Part shown: piece after piece, positions 8,706-16,609 of the stretch
Layout of the letters: each line of letters starts with the position of its first letter
How positions within the stretch are numbered: position 1 is the first letter of the stretch
Source of the DNA: Vicinamibacterales bacterium
GTDB lineage: Bacteria > Acidobacteriota > Vicinamibacteria > Vicinamibacterales > UBA2999
Reading direction: 5' to 3'
Length of the DNA: 64,000 nt
Assembly: GCA_041394705.1 (NCBI GenBank)
Contig: JAWKHS010000007.1
Location: forward strand, 124,001-188,000
The notes under the pieces: model-generated
Databases searched by the model: none
What the model was told of the DNA's origin: nothing
What the model saw: only the letters and a program-made list of their open reading frames with translations
Made by a program: the position numbers and the translations under genes

Positions 8706-11372
8706 TCACAGCCGCTGCCACATCGCGTCCACGGCCGACCGCAGCCGATCGGTGAGTTCCGCCACGCTCTCGCCGGGCCGTGGGACCAGCGGCGGGCCGA
8801 TCGCGATCCTCACCCGGTGGTCGCGCCACGCGCCCACGTAGCGCCAGTCGATGGGCCGGGTCCGCGGCCACATCTCCCAGATGCCCTTCAGCGCCACGGG
8901 GACGATGGGTACCTGCTGGTGGGACGCCAGGATCGACGCGCCCTTCTTGAAGCGCCTGACCGTGCCGTCGATCGACCGCTCCCCTTCCGGAAAGAGGAGC
9001 AGCACGCGACGGTGCGCGAGCCCGAACACGCCGGCCTTCATCGCCGGCACGAGCGCGGCGTCCGGATCGATGGGGACCAGGTTGATCTGCTCGGCCACCC
9101 AGCGGGTGATGGGCGTGTTGAAGTACTCGGCGGCGCCCACGACGAACATCTGCCGGAAGACTCCGTACGGCAGGACGCTGCACAGGAGGAACGGATCCGG
9201 GTAGCCCTGGTGGTTGGGGCAGATCAGGTAGGGGCCCGACGCCGGCAGATGGTGGATCCCCTCGACCCGTACGCGCGCCAGCAGCCGGCCGGCGACGCGG
9301 GCGGCCAGCCAGAAGACGCGCGACGCGATCGGCCGCGACCGGAGCAGCCGGCCCAGCACGGGATCGGTGTCCGGCGGCACCTCGTCCAGGATCGACGCCC
9401 AGCCGGCGTCGCCGGCGCCCTGGACCTGGCCTGCCGCCGGCCGGACGGCCTCCACGAGCTGGCGCACCGTGAAGATCTCGTGGAGCACGGCCTCGGGAAC
9501 GCTCACGCCGTAGCGCCGCTCGAGCTCGGTGAAGAGCTCCACCCGCTCCATGCTGTCGAGCCCGAGATCGAGCTCGAGGTTGGCGTCGGGGCGCACGGCT
9601 GCGCCGCCCTTCGCGCGCGCCCCCACCACCGCGACGGCGTCGGCCACGTGCGGGTCGTCGAGCCAGTCCTGATCGGCGCCGCTGGCCGGCCGCTCGGACT
9701 CGGCGTCACGGGCGGTCCTGCGCTCCTGGAGCATCCGCTGGATCTGGAAGCGCCGGAGCTTGCCGGTCGTGGTCCGCGGCAACGGCTCGAACCACACGTC
9801 GTAGCCGAGCACGCGCTTGTGCGAGGGCAGAGACGCACCGGCGCTCTCCATCTCGAAGCGCAGGAGCTCTCCGGCATTCGTGATCCTGCGCGCCTTGAGC
9901 ACGTCGGCGTCGGGCACGACCACCGCGTGCAGCCGCTCGCTGGAGGGCTCGCCAGGCCGCGCGACGCCGAGCACGCAGATCTCCTTGATCACGGCCGACT
10001 TCCGGTACTGGGCCTCGACCTCCTCGGGGTAGATGTTCTTGCCCGAGGCGAGCACGATGACTTCCTTCTTGCGGCCCGTGATGGTGAGCCGGCCGGCCGC
10101 GTCGAGACGGCCGAGATCACCGGTGAGGAACCAGCCGTCGCGGAACACCTCGGCCGTGGCGTCGGGGCGGTTGTAGTACCCCTGCATCACGATGGGCCCG
10201 CGGATGGCGATCTCGCCGTCCTCGGCATCGCCGTCGGGCGGCATCAGCGTCAGCTCGTTCCCGGGCAGGATGCGGCCCACGGTGTCGATGTGCGCCTCGT
10301 CGGGCCGGTTGATCGTGGCCGCCCCCGACGTCTCGGTCAGCCCGTAGGCCTGCTGGATGGTGAAGCCGAGCGCGTACAGGTCGCGCCCGATCGCCGGGTC
10401 GAACTTGGAGCCCCCCGTGATGAGCAGCCGCATGTGGCCGCCGAGGACGCGGTGGACGCGGGCGAACAGCGTCGGACCGAGGTTGAGCCCCAGCGCCCGC
10501 AGGCGCAGGTTCAGGTGCAGCAGCCCGCCGAAGAGACCGCGCTTCAGCGCGCCGCCCTTGGCGACCTCGCCCATCACGCGCTGGTGGATGAGATAGAAGA
10601 ACTGCGGGACACACGCGAAGATCGTGATCCGGCGCTCGGTCAGCGCCTTCAGCAGATCGGTGGTGTTCAGCGTCTCGAGGTAGACGACGCGCGCGCCGAC
10701 GGCGAAGGGCAGGAGCAGGTTCGCCATCTGCGCGAGCGAGTGGAAGAGCGGGAGCACTCCAAGCACCGCGTCCCGCTGGTCCACGTCGACGACCGCGAAG
10801 GCGGACTCGCGCTCGCCGGCCAGGTTGCCGTGCGTGAGCACCACGCCCTTGGGATCCGACGTCGTGCCCGACGTGTAGAGGATGACCGCGGGATCGGACG
10901 CCTCGGCCGGGCACGGCGGCGCGCCTCCCGCGACCGGGCCGATCATGTCGTCGAGCGACGGGCCGAGGGCGGCAACGCTTCGGTGCATCCGGACCAGCGG
11001 GATCTGGAGACCGGCGGTCTCGGCGGTGGCGGCCAGGCGCTGCCCGACGAAGAGGAGGCGCGCGCCCGACGCGGCCACCACGGTCGCCACCTGCGAGGGC
11101 GAGTAGTTCGTGTCGAGGGGCACGGCCACGGCGCCCAGGCGCAGCAGGCCGAGATACACCGCGCACCACCGGGCGTCGTTGTCGGCCAGGATCGCGCACC
11201 GGTCGCCGCGGGCCACGCCGTCGGCCGCGAGACGGGCCGCGATGCCTTCCGCCCAGGTCTTCAGGTCGCGGTAGGTGACCTGCTCGAGACCGGTGGCGCG
11301 CTGGATCTCCACGGCGACGTTGTTGCCGAAGCGGGCGGCCGCGTCGTCGAAGGTCTGCCAGAAGCTGGGCAC
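8706..11372 (-). CDS. Fused AMP-dependent acyl ligase, acyl carrier domain and PlsC acyltransferase
   Basis: A single chain of about 888 residues that would activate a fatty acid, load it on its own carrier domain and transfer it to a lysophospholipid or glycerophosphate. The N-terminal ligase (1-530) has the P-loop YTSGTTSDPKG near 165-175, YGLTE, and the TGDLG/GRKKEVI hinge. A carrier domain follows at about 570-640 with LGLDSMERVE; Ser607 is the phosphopantetheine site. The C-terminal PlsC domain has NHQGYPD (His near 721) and FPEGERS. GTG at 11372 is chosen because homologues begin with an FWQTFDDAAARFG-like segment and a TACAAT box lies 10 bases upstream. It resembles the Aas two-domain enzyme but with a carrier inserted. 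Confidence 0.88.
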   Translation of the reverse strand: MPSFWQTFDDAAARFGNNVAVEIQRATGLEQVTYRDLKTWAEGIAARLAADGVARGDRCAILADNDARWCAVYLGLLRLGAVAVPLDTNYSPSQVATVVAASGARLLFVGQRLAATAETAGLQIPLVRMHRSVAALGPSLDDMIGPVAGGAPPCPAEASDPAVILYTSGTTSDPKGVVLTHGNLAGERESAFAVVDVDQRDAVLGVLPLFHSLAQMANLLLPFAVGARVVYLETLNTTDLLKALTERRITIFACVPQFFYLIHQRVMGEVAKGGALKRGLFGGLLHLNLRLRALGLNLGPTLFARVHRVLGGHMRLLITGGSKFDPAIGRDLYALGFTIQQAYGLTETSGAATINRPDEAHIDTVGRILPGNELTLMPPDGDAEDGEIAIRGPIVMQGYYNRPDATAEVFRDGWFLTGDLGRLDAAGRLTITGRKKEVIVLASGKNIYPEEVEAQYRKSAVIKEICVLGVARPGEPSSERLHAVVVPDADVLKARRITNAGELLRFEMESAGASLPSHKRVLGYDVWFEPLPRTTTGKLRRFQIQRMLQERRTARDAESERPASGADQDWLDDPHVADAVAVVGARAKGGAAVRPDANLELDLGLDSMERVELFTELERRYGVSVPEAVLHEIFTVRQLVEAVRPAAGQVQGAGDAGWASILDEVPPDTDPVLGRLLRSRPIASRVFWLAARVAGRLLARVRVEGIHHLPASGPYLICPNHQGYPDPFLLCSVLPYGVFRQMFVVGAAEYFNTPITRWVAEQINLVPIDPDAALVPAMKAGVFGLAHRRVLLLFPEGERSIDGTVRRFKKGASILASHQQVPIVPVALKGIWEMWPRTRPIDWRYVGAWRDHRVRIAIGPPLVPRPGESVAELTDRLRSAVDAMWQRL

Positions 11373-11382
11373 GCGCCACTGA

Positions 11383-11388
11383 ATTGTA
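11383..11388 (-). promoter_or_regulatory. Likely -10 box (TACAAT) ten bases before the acyl-ligase GTG
   Basis: Read on the minus strand as TACAAT, five of six bases of the TATAAT consensus. Ten bases separate it from the start codon and no ribosome-binding sequence lies between, so a leaderless transcript is suggested. No -35 match was found. Confidence 0.45.
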
Positions 11389-11542
11389 GGCCAGCCCGTT
11401 CGGCAGGCCCGGGGCCGCGGGCCTGGGCCACGGCTTCCGGCCGTCGTCACCCACCCCGCGAGGTCCGCGAAGGCGGTCCGCATGAGGCCTCGCGCCTGGG
11501 TGGCCAGGCGGGCGAGGCAGGCAGGTCCGGCCGGAGCGGCCG

Positions 11543-11902
11543 CTAGCCGGGAGACGGCACCGGCGTCACGGCGTCGCGGTCCTGCTCGCCGGTGCGGATG
11601 CGGTAGATCTTCTCGATCGGCAGCACCATGATCTTGCCGTCACCGACCTCGCCGGTCCGGGCGGCGCCGAGGATGGCGTCCACCGTGGGCTGCACGAACT
11701 CGTTCGAGACGCCGATCTCCAGCCGCACCTTCTCGGCCAGCGCCATCTTCACCGTCGTCCCGCGGTAGTTCTCGACGTGTTCCATCTCCCCGCCGTGCCC
11801 GTGCACGCGGCTGATGGTCAGCCCACGCACCTCGGCGTGGAAGAGCGCCTCGAGCACGTCGCTCAGTTGCTCCGGCCGGACGATGGCCACGATCAGCTTC
11901 AT
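11543..11902 (-). CDS. glnK: P-II nitrogen regulatory protein
   Basis: A 119-residue P-II signalling protein that would sense ATP/ADP and 2-oxoglutarate and block the ammonium channel encoded just upstream. The start (MKLIVAIVRPEQLSDVLEAL) and the C-terminal signatures (TGEVGDGKIMVLPIE, then RIRTGE) are typical. In the T-loop Tyr46 is kept (ENYRGT), but the uridylylated Tyr51 position is Val, so classical uridylylation cannot occur there. A short tail of about 10 residues follows RIRTGEQ. Its ATG overlaps the amtB stop codon (ATGA), so translation is coupled. The order amtB-glnK is the reverse of the usual glnK-amtB. Confidence 0.92.
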   Translation of the reverse strand: MKLIVAIVRPEQLSDVLEALFHAEVRGLTISRVHGHGGEMEHVENYRGTTVKMALAEKVRLEIGVSNEFVQPTVDAILGAARTGEVGDGKIMVLPIEKIYRIRTGEQDRDAVTPVPSPG

Positions 11903-13188
11903 GTGCGGCTCCCGCCGGGCAGCGCGATGGCCTCGCCGGCGGCCTGCGGGTAGCCGACGTCACGGTGCGCGACCAGAATGGCGCCGTCACCGCCGGTGTA
12001 GGCCTCCTCGCCGTGCTCGGTCACGTCCAGGCCCACGCCCTCGTACCTGCGGCTGATGCGGAGGTCGAGCACGAGTCCCAGGACCTTCAGGATCACGAAC
12101 GACGCAGTGCCGCTGTAGGCCGCCACGATGAGCACCGACAGCGCCTGCACGCCGACCTGGCCGACGTTGCCGGCGATGAGGCCGGAAGGCCCGCCGCTCC
12201 ACGCCGGGTCCGCGAAGATGCCCGTGAGCATCGCGCCGGTGGCGCCGCCAAGGCCGTGCGCGGCGACGACGTCCAGCGAGTCGTCCAGCTTGGTGCGGGC
12301 GCGGTAGATGAGGGCGAAGTAGCTCGGTCCGGCGGCGATCGCGCCAATCGCCAGCGCGGCGGCCGGCCCGACGTAGCCCGCGGCCGGCGTGACCGCGACC
12401 AGGCCGACGACGATGGCGGTGGCGGCGCCGATCGCGGTGACCCGGCCCTCGCGCGCCAGGTCGATGGCCGTCCAGACCGCGAGCGTGGCGGCCGGCGCCA
12501 GCAGCGTGTTCGCGAACGCCAGCGCCGCGGTCGGCGAGGCCCCGAGGGCGCTTCCGGCGTTGAACCCGAACCAGCCGAACCAGAGAAGCCCCGTGCCCAG
12601 CAGCGTGAACGGCACGTTGTGCGGCAGCATCGCGTGCCGCCCGTAGTCCTTGCGGGGCCCGACCACGAGCGCGGCGACGAGGGCGGCCGACGCGGCGTTC
12701 ACGTGCACCACCGCGCCGCCGGCGAAGTCGAGGGCGCCGAGCGTGCCGAGGACGCCGCCGCCCCACACCCAGTGCGCCACGGGCGCGTAGACCAGCAGCA
12801 CCCACGCCACGATGAACGCGAGATACGCGCTGAATCTGAGCCGCTCGACGACGGCTCCCGAGATGAGCGCGGCCGTGATGATGGCGAACGTCCCCTGGTA
12901 GGCCATGAAGAGCACGTGCGGGATGGCGCCGTGCGCCTCGAGGCCGACGCCGCGCAGGCCGGCGTACTCGAGCGAGCCGACGAGCGAACTGCCGGAGCCG
13001 AACGCCAGTGAGTAGCCCGCCAGGGCCCAGACGACCGTGATCGGGCCCAGGGCCGAGAAACTCATCATCAGGGTGTTGAGCGTGTTCTTGGACCGGACCA
13101 TGCCCCCGTAGAAGAAGCCGAGGGCCGGTGTCATGAGGAGGACGAGAGCGGTGGACACGAGCATCCACGCGGTGTCCGCGGTGAGCAT
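11899..13188 (-). CDS. amtB: Ammonium transporter (Amt/MEP/Rh family)
   Basis: Inner-membrane ammonium channel of about 429 residues, with the expected string of about 11 hydrophobic segments. Family hallmarks are DTAWMLVSTALVLLMTPALGFFYGGMVRSKN near the N-terminus (quoted here only by its FFYGGMVRSKN end), WVLLVYAPVAHWVWGGG, the DFAGGAVVHVNA segment carrying a pore histidine, and DDSLDVVAAHGLGG with the second pore histidine. ATG at 13188 is used because it starts at the conserved N-terminus; an in-frame TTG 12 codons upstream would run through the inverted repeat. It forms a coupled pair with glnK. No signal peptide extension is visible. Confidence 0.93.
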   Translation of the reverse strand: MLTADTAWMLVSTALVLLMTPALGFFYGGMVRSKNTLNTLMMSFSALGPITVVWALAGYSLAFGSGSSLVGSLEYAGLRGVGLEAHGAIPHVLFMAYQGTFAIITAALISGAVVERLRFSAYLAFIVAWVLLVYAPVAHWVWGGGVLGTLGALDFAGGAVVHVNAASAALVAALVVGPRKDYGRHAMLPHNVPFTLLGTGLLWFGWFGFNAGSALGASPTAALAFANTLLAPAATLAVWTAIDLAREGRVTAIGAATAIVVGLVAVTPAAGYVGPAAALAIGAIAAGPSYFALIYRARTKLDDSLDVVAAHGLGGATGAMLTGIFADPAWSGGPSGLIAGNVGQVGVQALSVLIVAAYSGTASFVILKVLGLVLDLRISRRYEGVGLDVTEHGEEAYTGGDGAILVAHRDVGYPQAAGEAIALPGGSRT

Positions 13189-13208
13189 GCGGATATTGAA
13201 TCGAATAC

Positions 13209-13230
13209 CTCGTATCGTGTCCAATACGAG
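13209..13230. promoter_or_regulatory. Inverted repeat upstream of amtB (possible operator)
   Basis: A perfect 7-base inverted repeat, CTCGTAT and ATACGAG, with an 8-base spacer. It sits 20 bases upstream of the amtB start and is centred about 31 bases before the ATG. The dyad and its position suit a repressor or activator site for nitrogen control. It does not match the NtrC, TnrA or NtcA consensus. No sigma-54 element was seen here. Confidence 0.4.
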
Positions 13231-13320
13231 ATAGTTCTCGATTCCATCGCCGGCGGGACGCGCCTTGCCGGCGCCTCCCGGACCGGGCTGGAATGGCGCG
13301 GCGCGGGCCGCGCCCTGAGC

Positions 13321-14796
13321 TCAGTTGGCCCTGCGCACGACGAGGCTCTTCCCGGCGAAGGCGGCCGGGTCGATCGGGCCGACGGCCTGCACCTTGCGAC
13401 CGTTCGCGCTCATGAAGGTGACCTCCACCCTGACGGGCTGCGCCGCGGCCAGGCCGAAGTGCACGGGGGCCGCCCGTTGGGAGTTGTAGCCGCCGCCCGT
13501 CACGACCTGGCGCGCGCCGAGCACCTTGCCGGCACGATCGAACAGCCGCACCTCGGCGCCGAATTGCGTCTGGTGCCCCTTCGCGTCGAGGACGAGCACG
13601 CTCAGGCTGCGCCTCTTCGCCGCCGCGGGCAGGTCGTTCCTGAACAGGAAGTGGCCGCCCACCGGGCCGTACCCGTCGGTGAGGCTGAGGTCGATGCCGC
13701 CGTCGTTGTCGTAGTCGACGAACTGGACGCCGTGATCGGCCTTGTTCAAGGGGCTGTCCCTGGTGATGACGTTCACGAAGCCCTTCGCGCCGTCGTTCCG
13801 GAAGAACGCGTTCACCGGCTGCTGCTGCCCCACCGGCCCCTCGTAGGACGCGACGAACAGGTCGAGATCGCCGTCGTTGTCGATGTCGCCGAAGTCGGCG
13901 CTCACGGCGTGGTTCTCCACGCCCACGCCGACCTGCCGGCCGACGTCGGTGAAGGTCCCGTTGCCGTTGTTCTTGTAGAGCTGATTGTGGCCGTAGTTGG
14001 GGACGAAGATATCGAGGTGGCCGTCGTTGTCGAAGTCGGCCACGGCGCATCCGACGCCGCCCTCGTCCTTCGTGCGCGGCGGTCCGGTCATCTTGAGCTG
14101 CGGGGCCACGTCGGTGAACGACGCGCCGTCGTTGCGCCACATGGCATCGGCGGCACCGGACTGGTTCGCCAGGAACAGGTCGAGATCGCCGTCGCCGTCC
14201 ATGTCGAGCCAGCAGGCGCCCACCGTGGGCCGCGGGTCGGTCGGGCCGGCGCCCGCGAAGACGCGGACGAACGTCCCGCCATCGTTCCGGAACAGCATGT
14301 TGTCGCCGGTGCGATCGGTCGAGTAGACGTCCAGGTCGCCGTCGTTGTCGTAGTCCACCCAGTTGGTCTGGCGGGCCGACCGGCCGGGAATGGTGAGGCC
14401 AAGTTCCGCCGCGACGTCCACGAAGCGGCCGTTGTCGTTCCGGAACACCTTCGTCAGCTTGTCGTTCGCCGTGGCCCCGCCCAGCAGGTCGATGTCGCCG
14501 TCGCCGTCGTAGTCGCCCCAGCTCAGGCCGCGCAGCTCGTAGCTCGCGCCGCCGCCCTGGGGCAGGCCCACCTGGGCGCCGACGCTGGTCAGCGTGCCCT
14601 TGTCGTTGCGGTACAGGCGCACCTCGCCGGTGCCGAGCGACACGGCGAGATCGAGGTCGCCGTCGTTGTCGTAGTCGCCCCAGGTGTTCGAGTAGGAGTT
14701 CGGGACCGAGAACAGATCCGTCTGGATCGAGGTGAACGTCGGCGCGTCGGCGAAGAGGGCCGCGGCCACGATGGCGGCGACGAGTCGGGGTGTCAT
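13321..14796 (-). CDS. Exported FG-GAP/VCBS repeat protein with C-terminal ASPIC/UnbV domain
   Basis: About 491 residues. A signal-like N-terminus (RLVAAIVAAALFADA) is followed by some eight copies of a WGDYDNDGDLDL-type unit spread over residues 40-390. These DxDxDGxxD calcium-binding loops typify integrin-like FG-GAP beta-propellers. The C-terminal 90 residues (GHQTQFGAEVRLFDRAGK..., then HFGLAAAQPVRVEVTF) match the ASPIC/UnbV domain that often follows such repeats in Acidobacteria, Planctomycetes and animal CRTAC1. ATG at 14796 is chosen as it opens the signal peptide. The GH20 lipoprotein gene lies upstream on the same strand. Likely an extracellular binding protein; ligand unknown. Confidence 0.85.
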   Translation of the reverse strand: MTPRLVAAIVAAALFADAPTFTSIQTDLFSVPNSYSNTWGDYDNDGDLDLAVSLGTGEVRLYRNDKGTLTSVGAQVGLPQGGGASYELRGLSWGDYDGDGDIDLLGGATANDKLTKVFRNDNGRFVDVAAELGLTIPGRSARQTNWVDYDNDGDLDVYSTDRTGDNMLFRNDGGTFVRVFAGAGPTDPRPTVGACWLDMDGDGDLDLFLANQSGAADAMWRNDGASFTDVAPQLKMTGPPRTKDEGGVGCAVADFDNDGHLDIFVPNYGHNQLYKNNGNGTFTDVGRQVGVGVENHAVSADFGDIDNDGDLDLFVASYEGPVGQQQPVNAFFRNDGAKGFVNVITRDSPLNKADHGVQFVDYDNDGGIDLSLTDGYGPVGGHFLFRNDLPAAAKRRSLSVLVLDAKGHQTQFGAEVRLFDRAGKVLGARQVVTGGGYNSQRAAPVHFGLAAAQPVRVEVTFMSANGRKVQAVGPIDPAAFAGKSLVVRRAN

Positions 14797-14901
14797 GGCT
14801 GCAGCGCCGTCCTTTCGTGGCGGACCGCCCGGGCCCGCGCGGCGGCCGCGTCGGCGGCCGCCCGGCAGCATCGTCGCACAAGACGGCGCCGGCAGGGCGC
14901 C

Positions 14902-16542
14902 TCAGGGCGTCCAGGGGACGCCAGCATCGCGATGGAAGTTGACGCCGAGCGCGGCCAGTCGCGGCCCCTGGGCGGCAAGGCGGAGCCGGAACTCCTCCCA
15001 CCCTCGCCGCGCCGCATCGCTCCAGCCGACCTCGGCCAACGCGGCCAGCCGGGGGAAGGCCAGGTGCTCGGCCTCGTCGATGGTGGCGATGGTCTCGGAC
15101 CAGAGTGGCGCCTCGACACCGAGCACGGCCTGGGCCGGCACGCCGGCGGTGGCCACCGGGTCCCAGTCGTAGGCGGTGCGGACGTCGATGACGGCGGCCC
15201 AGGTCTGTCCGATGGGGGTCGCCGGATCGGGCTTCATGTCGATGTAGGCCCTGTCGGCGATGGAGACCACCACCTTCGCGCCCTTCGCGACCGCGGCCGC
15301 CGCCGTGGTCTTCGGACGCCAGTGCTGCACGACCGTCGTCTCGCGCAGCCGCGCCGCCCCGATCTCGTCCCAGCCGATCATGCGCTTGCCGTGCGCCCCG
15401 ACGATGTCCTGGACCCGCTCGACGAAGCCCACGTACTGCGCGGGCGTCAGGCGCTCCACCTCGTCGCCACCCATGTGGAACCACTCACCGGGCGTCAGCG
15501 CCGCCAGCTCCCGCACCACGTCGTCGATGAACGAATAGGTGGACTCGCGGTCCACGCAGAGCACGCTGAAGCCCACCTGCACGCCCGAGTACGGCGCCGG
15601 GGCCGCGCCGTCGCAGTTCAGAGCCGGGTAGGAGGTCAGCGCGGCGTTGGTGTGCCCCGGCATGTCGATCTCGGGCACGATGGTGATGAAGCGCTCGGCC
15701 GCGTACCGGACGATGGCGGTGTAGTCGTCCTTGGTGTAGAACCCTCCGCGTCCGCCCCCGACCTCGCTGGCGCCGCCCTTCTCCGTGAGATCGGGCCACG
15801 AGTCGATGACGACGCGCCAGCCCTGGTCGTCGGAGAGGTGCAGGTGCAGGCGGTTCAGCTTGTAGACGGTCATCAGGTCGATGAACCGCTGCACGTCCGC
15901 CACGGGGAAGAAGTGGCGCGAGACGTCGAGCATCGCACCACGCCACTCGAAGCGCGGCGCGTCCTCGATGCGGACGGCCGGCACCCGCACGGGCCGCGCG
16001 ACGTCGGGACGCACGGCCTGGAACTCGACCAACGGCGGCAACAGCTGGCGCAGCGTCTGCACGCCGCGGAACACGCCCGCAGGCTCTCGTCCGCGAATCG
16101 TGACCCGGTCCGGCGTGACGTGGAGCGCGTAGGCCTCGGCGCCCACGGGGCCCTCTCCCAGTTCCAGCACGATCGCGCCCGGCGGTACGGCGCCGCCGGG
16201 CGCCACGATGGCTGGCGGCGTGGGCGCGGCCGCGGTGCCGATGAGGTCCCGGAGGAACCGGGCGATGCCGCGGAGCCGCTCGTCGTCGGTGCCGAGGACG
16301 ATGGCGGTGCCAGCGGTGACGGCGAAGGGCTCCATCCCCGTCGGCTCCACGACTCGCGGCAGCGGCACGAGGCCCAGATTCGGAACGGTCGCCCTGGTCA
16401 TCTCCGGCGCTCCGGTTCGAGGCGGCCGGGCGGCGCATCCCGCCAGGAGCGCCGCGGCGGCGATCGCGGCGAAGGCCCGCACGAATCGCCGCCGGCGTGG
16501 CCGTGCCCCGTGGCGTCGGTGGGATGCGTCGCGAGGCGCCAT
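14902..16542 (-). CDS. Beta-N-acetylhexosaminidase, GH20 family, lipoprotein
   Basis: A 546-residue glycoside hydrolase removing terminal N-acetylglucosamine or -galactosamine, probably from chitin fragments, peptidoglycan or surface glycans. The N-terminus has a run of Arg, a hydrophobic core (FAAIAAAALLAGC) and a lipobox Cys, so it should be lipid-anchored. A GH20b-type N-domain leads to the catalytic barrel starting near FEWRGAMLDVSRHFF. The DE catalytic pair is Asp360-Glu361 in HMGGDEVE, and HLHLSDDQGWR and EIDMPGHT are also family motifs. ATG at 16542 is chosen to give the lipoprotein signal. It is followed on the same strand by the FG-GAP gene; the porin ends upstream of it. Confidence 0.92.
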   Translation of the reverse strand: MAPRDASHRRHGARPRRRRFVRAFAAIAAAALLAGCAARPPRTGAPEMTRATVPNLGLVPLPRVVEPTGMEPFAVTAGTAIVLGTDDERLRGIARFLRDLIGTAAAPTPPAIVAPGGAVPPGAIVLELGEGPVGAEAYALHVTPDRVTIRGREPAGVFRGVQTLRQLLPPLVEFQAVRPDVARPVRVPAVRIEDAPRFEWRGAMLDVSRHFFPVADVQRFIDLMTVYKLNRLHLHLSDDQGWRVVIDSWPDLTEKGGASEVGGGRGGFYTKDDYTAIVRYAAERFITIVPEIDMPGHTNAALTSYPALNCDGAAPAPYSGVQVGFSVLCVDRESTYSFIDDVVRELAALTPGEWFHMGGDEVERLTPAQYVGFVERVQDIVGAHGKRMIGWDEIGAARLRETTVVQHWRPKTTAAAAVAKGAKVVVSIADRAYIDMKPDPATPIGQTWAAVIDVRTAYDWDPVATAGVPAQAVLGVEAPLWSETIATIDEAEHLAFPRLAALAEVGWSDAARRGWEEFRLRLAAQGPRLAALGVNFHRDAGVPWTP

Positions 16543-16609
16543 GGCGTCGCCAGGCGGCGAGTCTACCACCGGCCCGCGAGCGCCACGAACCGCGCGGCGG
16601 CCGTGCGCG

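Noticed and set aside
8817..11546. 909-codon open frame on the + strand
   Set aside because: Antisense to the acyl-ligase fusion; low-complexity His/Asp/Arg/Val peptide, no motifs.
13189..13320. Sigma-54 promoter before amtB
   Set aside because: No TGG-N8-TTGC with correct spacing on the relevant strand.
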